Positions 1-10,160 of a stretch of DNA of 64,000 nucleotides are shown here, piece after piece. Made by a program: the position numbers and the translations under genes. A model generated the notes under the pieces. It did not search any database, had not been told where the DNA came from, and saw only the letters and a list, made by a program, of their open reading frames with translations. The stretch's first letter is position 1. Every line of letters begins with the position of its first letter. The stretch is from Madurella fahalii (lineage: Eukaryota; Ascomycota; Sordariomycetes; Sordariales): assembly GCA_029876055.1 (NCBI GenBank), contig CM056875.1:7031001-7095000 (forward strand), in the 5' to 3' direction.

Positions 1-70
1 CGCCGACATGGACGCGCGCCAGGAAGGCAGCGCGCTCGGTGATCCAGACCTGTGCAGGAGCCCCCTCCAT
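1..70 (-). CDS. Possible N-terminal fragment of a gene running off the left edge
   Basis: A minus-strand ATG at 68-70 opens a frame that stays open to the left window edge (about 23 codons, starting M-E-G-A-P-A-Q-V-W-I-T). Base composition is GC-rich and coding-like compared with the spacer to its right. Nothing in this short stretch identifies a family. It may be the start of a gene outside the window or chance. Confidence 0.25.
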   Translation of the reverse strand, partial: MEGAPAQVWITERAAFLARVHVG

Positions 71-1281
71 TGCGAGTCGAAGGGAGCGAGTTCTGGCTCG
101 GCACCATGAAGATGGGGAGGAGAGAGCGGTGGATAGCGCGTGAGCGAGAGGGAGTTCGAGGAGACGCGCGGTTTAGCACCCCGAGTTCGTGTCGAAAGCT
201 TACCGGAATCTGCGTGCTTATCTCGGCTCATCCCTGAGCGGGCTAAGCCAGAAGCCATGGGTTCATGGTTCGCACAGACACAATACCGGGATTCTCGGGC
301 TTGGCAGGGTCGATGTGACAAGCTAGCGATGGCTCATCTCGGGAGCGCTAAACCTTAGACGATCCCCATCGGCTGGCCCGGTGCGGCGGAGAGAAGGATC
401 GAAGCCAAATCATACACTACACCAGTGTACAACGGTATTGAACCAAAGATTTTCTCTCGTGCCATGATACTGACCAGGGACGGCGTGAATGCCCCACCTT
501 ACGCATTATCTATCCAATTCCACGCATCCTTCAAGCCTACCTAGGTAAGGTACTCCGTACTTTCTTCGACAATACCGTCAAGATAGCCCGAATACCCGGC
601 GATTCCTCCCACATATTGCATCTTACTTCGCAAGCGGAGGTTTTTACGTAGGGTGATCTTTACCGTATAGGTCGAATGAAAAATCTTTGCCAATTGTTAT
701 TTCCGGTGACTTTAGGGGTAAGAAAGACCTGGGAAGCGGAAGGAGAAGGGAGGGTTAAACACCGGATATCGATCTGTCGGACCATTAATTACTGGGTTCA
801 ATGCATTGAGAAACAGAATTCTCATCGAATTGCGGCCTTCCTCTGGGGATGATGCTGAAGGCTGAACCGGGTGTTGGGTGTTCATCCCTTTATTCCTGTG
901 CAACGTCAGTATCATACATTCACGAGTGGGTTTGGAACAAGACCATGGTCTTCTACCGGATTCTACCATTCTGATCTTGCCCAAATCGGCGACCATGTGT
1001 CTAAACCACACCTAGAATCATGAATAGGGTAGCCGTGTATTCAATAGGACATTGTAGCTGAACATCGTCGCAAGTGGTTGTTAGTCACCCAGCCAAATGT
1101 TTTACCAGCTTTCTATAACATTCCGTGTTCCGGTGTGTGGTTCCGGAGAATGGATGCGAACCGTTTAAGCCGTATGATAAATATTTGAATGAAGTCGGAC
1201 TATATGTTTATAGATTTCCTTTTGGCGACTCCTTGAATGCTTGCCTAATTATTTAGTATACCGAACGGATCTGTCGAACCA
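71..1281. other. Gene-free stretch
   Basis: About 1.2 kb without a convincing coding pattern. Open frames are short and lack domain-like composition. If the 1-70 fragment is a real gene, the left part would be its upstream region. No repeat or RNA gene was recognised. Confidence 0.4.
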
Positions 1282-1923
1282 TCACTGACAACTACAGCCC
1301 GCAGATGAGCTGAAGTCAATCTGAACGACACCTAGAACCAGAGAGGAGTCACCAATCCCTATAGCCAGGATGAAAGTCCAAAATCTCAAGGGTTCGCGGC
1401 GATCAAAGGTGAGTGTCCGAAAGTCATTAGGACTCTGCATCTCCATGTACCCCTGTAGCTGGAGGAGCTTTTCTCCAAGGAACGGAAAGCCGGCACGAGC
1501 CGAGTAGTTGCTACGGATTGGTGTGGATTGAAGATAATCGAATAGGGGATGCTCGCGCCATCGCTTAGTACACAGGTCACAGAATGGCCGTAACCCTGGA
1601 TCGCCCGCTATGGATAGACTCGGTAGGGACCTGTCATCTTGGTCGTTTTCGAGAGCGTGAAGATAATTTCTCAGTCGCTGATTTGTTGAGCAACCGGATC
1701 TCGAATTTGAGCCTTCGGGTGCTTGTTTTGAGTCGTAAAGCATGGACAGCCACGCAAGGGGATGAAGATGGCTTGCATGAGCTCGAGTCGTCGGTTTGCG
1801 GCTCTTCGTCCTTGTTACTTCTAAATGTTGCTCCGAGATTCGGACTACGGTATCGAGCGAGGTATCTGCACCATCTGCCAATGCTACCAATAAGGCCCTG
1901 AGGCAGGCGCGGACGACAACCAC
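1282..1923 (-). pseudogene. C-terminal part of a fungal one-TM hypothetical protein
   Basis: The 213-residue frame resembles the C-terminal tail of large unnamed Pezizomycotina proteins. It has a stretch around STPIRSNYSARAGFPFLGEKLLQLQ (given here as landmarks STPIRSNYS and FPFLGEKLLQLQ), a PNDFRTLTFDRREPLRFWTF segment, and then one hydrophobic helix near the C-terminus. I know this arrangement from fungal proteins of unknown function and cannot name a reaction. No upstream exon carrying the usual long N-terminal part was found in the next kilobase, so this is most likely a truncated remnant. A gene with exons I failed to join is possible. Confidence 0.4.
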
Positions 1924-2623
1924 ATTCGTGCATGCTATGGTGTGAGTATGGCGTCATTGGGAGTGGCGGGCTCTTGTACAGTTCGTCAATACGACGAATC
2001 AACCAATTCGAGCAGCGCTGCTGGAAAGGCTGCTGGTTATCTGAGTTGCCACCGAAGGTTTTAATAGGCTGTCAGCATCGAGTGCGTCCATATTAATTGC
2101 CACGTCCGCTGACGGGTCGGTTCTGGGTGTCGGTCGCCTCATCCCGACCAAGTTCCTTGCCATCCTGTTGTCGAGTCCGATTGTAGACGGGACGGGGCGA
2201 TGGACTGGTAACAAATTCATGCTCCCGAGAACGCGGCGCAGCTTAACTTGCACACAATGCGGGCACTGCCCACTCGGCCGTAAATCTCTCAGGCACCTAG
2301 ACAAGGCGCCGAACCGGTGTGGTAAGATGTAGGACAATTACATGGGAGGAGATTACAAGCACCTCAATGTCGATGATTAATGCACGTCTATTACGGATTT
2401 ACGGCTGCGGGATGCAGGATCAAGAAGCGCTGCCTTTCAACGTCTTAGAACAGCTTATCGAACAGCACGCGTTTTTTCAGCTGGCCAGGGCCTTCTCGAT
2501 TCCGTGCGAACGATCGTGGTTTCAGTCTCCCTGTCTTCTATCATACGCCAAGTTCCTGTTCGCATTCCTTAGCAGCTGCATGCACCCTAATTCCTGCAGA
2601 GAGTTTCAGTTCGCAGCCTCGTC

Positions 2624-3240
2624 TCAGTTTACAAGCATCGGCGGCAGGCGGCTCCGGAGCATGACGATGGCCTCCCATGCACTCATGATCGTAAGGATGA
2701 GCGGTCGGAGTTTGCAGGTCCGAAGGCGGCCACTCCGTATGGCGCGCCGTTGAATCGAGCGTAACCGAGTGGGACAGTGCCCACAGGGTAACCCGAGATT
2801 GCGGCTATAGTAGCAGTGCGGTCCATTGGTATGCTCATTATGACATCCACTTCGTATTCCTGAAGAACTTTGTCAATCCCCAACTCTTTATTGTTCCTGC
2901 GTAGCGTTCGGGAGTACTCTTCGTACTCGTTCTTGGAGACGTGGTTGTTGGGTGCATCCTCAAGGAACTGTTGGTCAGTTCCTGGGCAGTAAAGTTAACA
3001 TCAAAGGTTGTCGAGCATGATGTTCCAAGGCATTACCTAGTGACAAGCATATGGATGCATGGTCTTTGTTGAACGCTACAAACTCCTCCATAGTCTTTTC
3101 GGGCCATGGTCGAGCCCCCCAGCAAACTTCGCGAACTCGTCGGCATAGTTGGTGGCGACCGAAAACCTGTCATCGTGTTCCGGAAGCACAATGAAGACGG
3201 CTGACCCACAAGCTAAATCACAGAACAGCCTGGTTGTATG
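2624..3240 (-). pseudogene. Amidase (amidase signature family) C-terminal relic
   Basis: Read on the minus strand, broken frames give the C-terminal part of a fungal amidase in order: VLPEHDDRFSVATNYADEF and AKFAGGLD; then, one frame over, KTMEEFVAFNKDHAS; a probable intron; QQFLEDAPNN and KNEYEEY; GIDKVLQEYEVDVIMSIPMD; AAISGYPVGTVPLGYARFNG; and, after another shift, ILTIMSAWEAIVML with a stop at 2624-2626. These match the end of GatA-like fungal amidases, including the GYPxGTVPLGYxxFNGxPxG element. The Ser-cis-Ser-Lys catalytic core should lie further upstream and is absent. At least two frameshifts and the missing core show it is dead. Confidence 0.6.
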
Positions 3241-3696
3241 AGACGAATCTGGGCACGGGCACTCACAATTGCCATTCCTGTTCGTAGTCCTGAGCCACGG
3301 TGAGCTGTGGCTGGTTTGCCCTGAGCTTTCCCTGATTCTTCCGTGAGCTAGGGTCTCAAAGGCCCGTCTTCAGTCCCCCTGGCTAAAGCTGCCTTTCAGT
3401 GGAACGTAGATGACGCTTAATCTTGGCCCCCTTGGTTATTCCCAATTCTGGGCCCAACTTCGCGTTGCTAATTTTTAAGCATGTTAGTCGTAACAATTAC
3501 TAGCCTTGTTCTAGGCCACCCTATATTTTGGGCTGGTATGTTTAGGCTAGTATATATTTGTCGCGATCTGAAGGGTTTGGCACTGCCAAGAGTTAGCGCA
3601 GTTAGCTGCAGGGGATCTCTTTTGTATATATACCGCTCAAAGTCTCCCACATATTGGGATCAGAACAAGGCATACTTTTCCTTCTTTTCTTCTACC

Positions 3697-3953
3697 TGTC
3701 AAAAGGATTAGGTGCTAAAGGATCAGGATCGCAGGATCTAATGCGGGAGCCAAACCTATGTACTCTAGTCAGCTAAAGACAGACTGGCAGCTGACTGCGC
3801 CGCTGTACAGACGATATCCTGTATATGTATCTCGTCTATAAAAGGAGCAAGCTCTCCAGAAGGGGTATAGAGGAAGAGCGATAATGAAGACAAGACATAG
3901 AAGATCCTCAACTGTCATTTCCCTACGATTCAGAGGTGCCGTGCTATCCGACA
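3697..3953 (+). repeat. Ty1/copia LTR (5' LTR of a truncated element)
   Basis: This 257-bp block starts TGTCAAAAGG and ends CTATCCGACA, the TG...CA ends of an LTR. It matches other copies in the window at 5590-5851, 14096-14292 and, inverted, 14452-14720. It contains a TATA-like TCTATAAAAGGAGC motif. The leader and gag start of a copia element follow directly, so this is a 5' LTR rather than a solo LTR. Confidence 0.75.
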
Positions 3954-4197
3954 ATTAAGAGTCTCATTCGCTCAACCTCCGATTAGCAAGCCAACAAAGG
4001 AAGTATAATCAAAAGCGTCTCTGAATCCGATTTAAGATGACAGCCGTTAATAACGATAAGACTATTTCCCTGTCTAGCTCTGACGACTGGGAATCCTGGA
4101 ACCTGCAGTTCCAAGCTCAGGCCGTTGCCGGGAATACGTGGGCCTAGATTCAAGGACTGACCCTATTTCTCAACGAGTCTACAGCTCCGGACCCAGT
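3954..4197 (+). mobile_element. Copia leader and start of gag, truncated
   Basis: After the LTR comes a leader and then an ATG at 4037-4039. Its product begins MTAVNNDKTISLSSSDDWES, the usual Ty1/copia gag N-terminus (LSSSDDW then a Trp-rich segment). An in-frame TAG sits where Trp or Gln is expected (W-A-stop-I-Q-G), and the gag-like reading IQGLTLFLNESTAPDP continues to about 4197. There it is cut by what looks like a different LTR starting TGTTACGGGG. No protease, integrase or reverse transcriptase follows. Confidence 0.65.
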
Positions 4198-4520
4198 TGT
4201 TACGGGGTTTCCGTCGTGGTCCCGTAACTGGTGACCTCAAGGGCGTCAGCCTTGACGCTGAGGTAGGCACTTCATGAACACTGGCATGATCTATAACAGA
4301 GTAAGATATGATGGTTGATTGAGTCAAGGTCCTCTGGGGACAAATCTGAGGGGTCTTTATAGACGTAAGCGATGTCTTAATACCGAAGAAACCTGGACCA
4401 GCGGGCGATATCTTGGTGAACAGCCTCCTATCAATTACAGAGAGACTGATCCTTACGGATCAGAAGTCCCCCGCGTGAGAGGGTTTCCTACGGGGTTCTT
4501 ATCTACCCTAGTACAGTGAC
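4198..4520 (+). repeat. Probable second LTR fragment nested in the copia gag
   Basis: The gag-like frame ends abruptly at a TGTTACGGGG motif of the kind that opens fungal Ty3/gypsy LTRs. The block has a TTTATAGACG TATA-like stretch and an ACTGATCCTTACGGATC segment of the type found near LTR 3' ends. The right end is not defined and no target duplication was found, so boundaries and class are tentative. Confidence 0.35.
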
Positions 4521-4594
4521 ATCATCCACCGTTATTTGGCCAGTTCTCCCGGTCTTGCCTAGTAGCTCTCATTACAAGTAGCTGAGTCTCACTG

Positions 4595-4682
4595 GCCTCT
4601 GGCTAGCTCCGACGGTTAGGAACGTCTTCCACCTCATAGCCTCTAGCTAGCTCCGACAGCTGGGAACGTCTTCTATCTAATA
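4595..4682. repeat. Tandem repeat, two 44-bp units
   Basis: Units starting GCCTCTGGCTAGCTCCGACG (4595) and GCCTCTAGCTAGCTCCGACA (4639) are 44 bp long with a few differences, mostly transitions. They lie in gene-free DNA beside the LTR debris. Confidence 0.7.
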
Positions 4683-5589
4683 GGGCTCCTTCTATCTAAC
4701 AGTGCTATCTATATTTCGAATGGCTTTAGCAGCTCTTTATCCACCCATTATCATTAGATTTCAAAGAGTACAGCTAACACAGTGTTATCGTATGGGTAGC
4801 TAAGCCGTCCCAAACACCTTGCAACTCGACAGCCTCTGCAGTTCTGTGATTAGAGGGCTAGGGCCATTCTTCGATATTGAGGCTAACTGTATAGTAGAGG
4901 AATGTTTTCTGCAGTCGCTGAAGGTGAGTTACTCACCCTACGCGATTTTACCACTAATTTAGCTCAGCTCGGCCCTCGTTGTTTTCTATAGTTATTAACT
5001 GGTGTTGAAGGGCATTAGATGTAGCTCGGTAGGATGAAAGAAAGCTCTTATCCCGATTTCCAGGGGATGGTATAATGGTAGGTATGATGGTAGGTGTATT
5101 GTGAATAGTGGGATAACCTCAAACCATCCGCTGACGAGTGTACTTCTATCAGATCGAAATGGGGTTGTAAAAGGAGAGTGAAAGGAAGATTCGCATTGAA
5201 GAAGCAGCGTTTGCGCAGCTATCGCAAGGAGGTGGTAGATGACAGTGTTGAACTCTGAACCTTCCAAAACTTCCGGCGAAGCTAGCAATTTATAAGCCTT
5301 TGCGGCTCCCCCGTACCCGACGCCGGTAGCCATATCCCTGACCCTGGCAATTCCCCTCCTGTACCTGACAACTTCGGAAGAATTGCTAACAATAAACGCC
5401 AGAAGTCTAGGGTTCGTTATTGCTATGTAATAGTCGTTGTATATTTCAGCCTCTTCCATGTAGGGTTTTCCAGTTATGCTGGGTACAGTAGTGACGCTGG
5501 ATGGTATCCTTCTGCCGGGTAACGTAAATCTACTCGTACATTTATACCTATCTGGAAATGGACCCTCAAGCTCTGGGATTGCTGGTACC
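4683..5589. other. Gene-free, transposon-flanked spacer
   Basis: The longest frame is a 154-codon minus-strand one at 4995-5459, which has no recognisable domain and ends in low-complexity sequence. It is not called a gene. Confidence 0.35.
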
Positions 5590-5851
5590 TGTCAAAAGGG
5601 TCAGGAAGCTGGATCCTGGATCTGCAAAACACGAACCCGGATCAGTGTGATCCGGATTAGTGCGACTCGGATAAGTGTGATCCGATCTCTCGGAGACCCG
5701 TCAACCCGGGTCTCCGTGGTCCAGGAAATTGGGAATAAGAAGGAGATTCACCTCCGTTAGACAAGGAAGAAAGAGGACATCCTCAATTTTCGATCCTGAA
5801 TTTGCATCCAAAATTTAACACCGAACGTTCAGAGGTGCTGTGCATCCGACA
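5590..5851 (+). repeat. Solo Ty1/copia LTR with 5-bp target duplication
   Basis: The 262-bp block runs from TGTCAAAAGGGTCAGG to TGCATCCGACA and shares both ends with the LTR at 3697-3953. Its centre differs strongly and carries a repetitive GATCCGGATTAG / GACTCGGATAAG / GATCCGATC stretch. GTACC directly precedes it (5585-5589) and directly follows it (5852-5856), a perfect 5-bp target-site duplication. This defines a complete solo LTR left by LTR-LTR recombination. Confidence 0.85.
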
Positions 5852-6895
5852 GTACCGGCTGCTGTAACAGTTGGAATAAATCGGGGTCCTTTTGCTTTTA
5901 ATATACTGCTGCTGCTTTCTGAACTAGCTGTACGATAGAAGCTTGTTGCGAGGTAGTGAATTGCCGGTAAGTTGTATGTAAGTGGGTTTCTGCCAGAAGA
6001 GAGTGCCAGCAATGCTTGCAAGCTAATAAGCCGTAGGGCTGTAGGGTCGTAACAGAACAAATGGATCGATACCAGAATATCTGGCTGTGTTTTATATAGT
6101 AGTAGTGTAGTAACCGCGCCGTGCCGCCTCGTTGCCGCTCGCAGTTTGGGTAACTGGTCGAAAACTTCTTATAACCCAACGCTACGGTGCAGCTTGTGTG
6201 CTGATGGCCTGTGCGCCAGTGGCCTCTGCGTTGTAGCCTGTGCAGCCTGTACTAGTAGTCTGCGGGCTGGTAGATTGATTATAGCTGATTGGTTCGCGTA
6301 AATTTACTGGCCCACCCCTCATCGAAAAACATCACCCAGCTCAATCCATTATATCTAACCATGCATCTATCGCACGGGCATACAATTTTCCACCGGGTTT
6401 CTACCGGTCGATACCTTTATTTTGGTACCGGTTGCACAAAATTTGAGGTAGATAGAGTCATTCGGATATACTCGAGAAATTTTCATTCGGATCTACCCCT
6501 GCTTTTCCAAAATGGTCTGAGCTTTTCACTGCGTTTCACTCGGATCTACTATATCCGAATGGAGTTGGGCATATGGCTCAAAGCCGCTTTCAACACATGG
6601 GAGGGCAAGCCATCGGCCGGTAGCTCAAAGGTTGACAGCCATGTCTTTCGCTGCGCGCCCCTTCCCAGGTAAGGTCGCCGGATAGAGAGCTACCTCTATT
6701 TGCGTGACCGGTTGGTGCTTCTCAAGCAGAAGTGCGACGCAGCGACTATCCCTGGAAAGCCGAGCAAGACAAAAATGGGGTTCACGGCGGCTGCGGCGCT
6801 GAACATTGGGGTTACCACTTGAGGTGACACGTGCAGAGTCGTGGAGATCGGAATAGATTCTAGGGTCAAGTAGTACTCATCGTTAGTCATTGTCT
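5852..6895. other. Gene-free stretch with a short inverted repeat
   Basis: No coding feature is recognised. Within 6459-6562 an ATTCGGATATA motif is matched in inverse orientation by TATATCCGAAT, with more CGGATCTAC copies between, suggesting a small decayed repeat. Confidence 0.35.
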
Positions 6896-9800
6896 TTAAG
6901 TGCTCCAACTCGCGGAGCCCCAACTGTGATCGGTGTAGTCATGGGACATCGTGTAATATGCGGAATCCGCAGTAACAGAATCCTCATCTCCAGCTGCCTT
7001 CCCAGTCACGTGGTAATCGCTGGAAGAAAGACAGGTTGAATCAGCCCCGGGAAGTAAAAATCTGAACGGGTCTTCCCCCATGTCTTCCCCCATGTCTTTC
7101 AATAGCTCGTAAATCCCCTCCCCTTGGTTGTCCACAATGCTCGGCATCTCGGTAACCATGTTTTGGTCTTTGTCCTCTAGGGATTGTTGATCTTGCTGGT
7201 AATTCAATGTTCTCACAATTTTCTGGTGGATGTTTGCAACCATGTCGCTCGCTTTTTCCGTTACCGTGGCTCGGACAGCTAAGAGCGACTTCTCCACCTC
7301 TTGTTCAAGCATAGGTCGCAAGGCCCTAAGAGTTTCCTGTTTTATAAAGTCTCTCATCTCCTCAAGCCTGGAATTGGCACTACCAGCAATATGGGTCTCG
7401 AGACTCTTCGAGCTAGTTTCGGAGTCGTAGTCTACCCGGGTGTCAGTATCCGTGGCGAACGCTAAGAGTTGGTTGGGTGTCTTACAAGGTGACGGAACTT
7501 CCTTTGTGCCTGGGAAGATAATACGGTATACGTCATGCCACATCTGCTCTGGCGACAACCCTGGCTTGACTCGAGCGCTCCGCGCTCGAGCGCGGAGCGC
7601 TGCCTCTGCGTTCGGATCGATAGTATCAGTAGTTGGCTGCCCCAACTGGCAAGGCGTTTCCGCTCTTTGATGTTCCTTCAATTCACGACTGTCCGCAAAT
7701 CTGTCGTGACATCTTGGGCAGCGGTTCGAGCTACCATGGCAGCGATATATATGTTCCCTAGCTCGGTGTCAGTCAAATCTGGGACACTCGATGATGTTGA
7801 TGAACTGTGGACATCCTTACATGACCCTGTGGACATCATTCCACCCCGGACCACCGCAAGTCTTTACGTTTTGGTAGAGGTCTGGGGAGTTTTTGAAAAA
7901 GGGACATGCAAATCGGAGTGGAGCTTCCTTGCTACCGCTTGGTGTAATCTTGTTTCGTCTCCGGCCAGGCTCCTTCGCAGGTCCGTGATCCTGGACGTCC
8001 CGGCTCTTTGCCATTTGTAGCTGTTTCTTCGACGGGGTCGCAGAATGTCCAGCTAGCCAGATGTCCAATTGTCTCTCAAGTACTTCGCCTGAAGGGGAAG
8101 TTCTTTGTAACTTCGCGGCATCAACTTCGCGCAGTTCCGACTCTCGTTTTTCGATGAGCGGAGTTACACCGATATCGGGGTCTGTTGTGATTTTCTCCGA
8201 CGGAAGCCTAGCTGATGGATACGACGATTGCATCGCGGAAGATCCGCAAGAGGCAGCCGGTATTGCTTTTGAGACTGCCCTCGCCATATCCAAGTCAGTG
8301 TCCTGGCGGTCCGATTCTGTTGGCCTGGACCTGTTCTGCAACCGAGAAACATCAGTGAGAGCTCCGTCGACCTGCTTTTGGAGATCCGGTCCGAGATTTT
8401 CTGTTGTCGTAAACCCAATGAATGAGACCGCTGAGGACTCAGGCAGAAGGCTCCAAATCTGGACAGGCATCTTGACGAGTAGGAGCGAGGAGAAGCTCCC
8501 GTAGAATCCTTGGATTTTGATAAGATCCCTTGCTTCCGGTGGTGCTTCAAGGAGCCACTTCACCCAGGTTTCGACGTCGAAGAGATCCTTCGTCACGCGG
8601 AAGGAGATCAAGACTTGTGGGAACTCGGCTCGCGCAAATTGAACCACACCGGTCTCCGCTAGATCCTGTGGAGTGTCGACTGAGGTTGATACGGGCGACT
8701 TGTGCGACAGCTTGACCACGGCCTCGAATTCGTCGCTCTCACCGGCATGCTTCTTCCGCAGTGGTGCAAGTGTAATGCTCTTGGGCCGTCCACTTAGCCA
8801 ATAATGCACTGGACATTGCCGTCTTGACTTCTGCTCCACAGGTGCCCCGTTTCTGTCGACAACAAAAGAAGATCCGCTCCGCAGTCGTGATGGAGCCTCG
8901 GGGAACAGCCGGTTGATGATATGCATGTACAAATCAACGACTTTGAGGGGACCACGAGATTTCGCTAGGGCGAGAGCTTCGTCCAGATGATGGGTGAAAG
9001 AATCTGTCCCGGGCTCCGCGGCAACGGCTGCCCCAAAGCCGACTGCCGAGATGACTTCAATGACATTTCGGCCGGCGCCGCTCGGCCGGTTCGGTGGGTG
9101 GTAGGCATTGCAGCAGTCAAAGAGGAGCAGGAAATCGGACTCGGCCTCCTCGATTGTCGAAAGGATGCTGCCGGAAAACATGGTTTTGCCGTGTGTTCGG
9201 CGAGATGACCACAGAGGCGCGCCACCGATTTGTGGATTCGGCATGGCATGGCCGGCGTAGTAGAACACGACGAGGTTGCCTTGGGCATCGTTGGTCCTCA
9301 AAAACTTGATGAGTCGTTCCTTGATGTCCCAGTCTGGCCTCTTGCTGGGGATTATCCATGTTTCAGTGTTGTAGTGATAGACATCACGTAGCGTAGACGC
9401 CAGATTCTCCACCTCGGGTGCCACTTTGAGGTCGCCGTCTTCCCAGTATAGCAGCAAGGAGAAAACGTTTGTGTACTCAAGTCGACGGTCCCAGGCTTCG
9501 CTGGCGGCGGATTGGATTTGCTCTGCGACATGCGACAGGCTAGTAATGTGATTCGAGATGTCGGAGATGTCGTGGGACGATGCGGGTTTCGTTGTGGAAG
9601 ACGGGGGTGGCGATTGGGAGAGCGGCGGAGGAGTAGTAGCTGTCGAAGAGCCAGCGCCGCTGTTCAATCGACGTCGCTTTGGTGCGCGTCGTATTTGCGC
9701 ATCGCCGTCGTCATCTGCTGGGCGCCATGGGCCGGAAGTGTCGGAAAACAAGCTGTCGATGCCGCGACCCGGTGAACTGGAGTCGCTCCAGTCAGGAGTT

Positions 9801-10024
9801 GTGGAGCTGTACGAGCTCATCATTGCCGATCGACCGGACGTTGTACGCTGTGATGCAGGAGAGATAGGAGCGGGGTAGAGATGCTCGAAGGGAAAGTTTT
9901 CTGCGCATTGCGCACTGCCAGAGCCTTGCTGCCATTCTTGTCGTCGGTGAGGATTGCTGCCAGCCAATGAGACTCCAACGTTGCCGATCGCGCTGCACAA
10001 TGCATCTAAGACTTCTTTCGACAC
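6896..10024 (-). CDS. Caspase-like domain / C2H2 zinc-finger fusion protein
   Basis: Two exons (10024-7821 and 7757-6896) join across a 63-bp intron (7758-7820, GTAAGG donor, CTAG acceptor) into one 1021-residue frame. Residues 1-180 are low-complexity Ser/Pro-rich with a basic patch (RRAPKRRRL, about 112-120) that could be a nuclear localisation signal. Residues about 185-310 look like a caspase/metacaspase p20 fold: FSLLLYWED, LRTNDAQGNLVVFYYAGHA (candidate catalytic His259) and ESDFLLLFDCCNA (candidate catalytic Cys305 in D-C-C). A long middle segment contains LIKIQGFYGSFSSLLLVKMP. The intron is placed inside a conserved cysteine/histidine tail: CPFF...CGGPGWNDVHRVMEHIYRCH, then CPRCHDRFADSRELKEHQ and C-Q. 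Similar caspase-like proteins with this tail occur in filamentous ascomycetes, as I remember. Proteolysis and a role in regulated cell death or self-recognition are inference. Confidence 0.8.
7574..7601. repeat. Perfect 28-bp palindrome inside exon 2
   Basis: The 28 bases read identically on both strands (core GCGCTCGAGCGC). They encode an Ala/Arg-rich ALRARARSAR segment just after the zinc-finger tail of the caspase-like gene. The reading frame is not disturbed. Confidence 0.9.
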
Positions 10025-10160
10025 AAGCAGGGGAATTGGTAGTCCGGGAGATTACTCTGGGAGATGGAGCGGCTCAGCGGCAGAGCCAAAGCGAGCGGGG
10101 TGTTCTAGCTCCTGCTATGACGCCAGGAAATGTTGAAATCGTTTGACGGTCAAGGGGACG

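Noticed and set aside
4595..4682. Two 44-bp repeats considered as a CRISPR-like array
   Set aside because: Only two directly adjacent units without spacers, in a eukaryotic context.
4995..5459. 154-codon minus-strand frame
   Set aside because: No domain, hydrophobic low-complexity end, lies among repeats.
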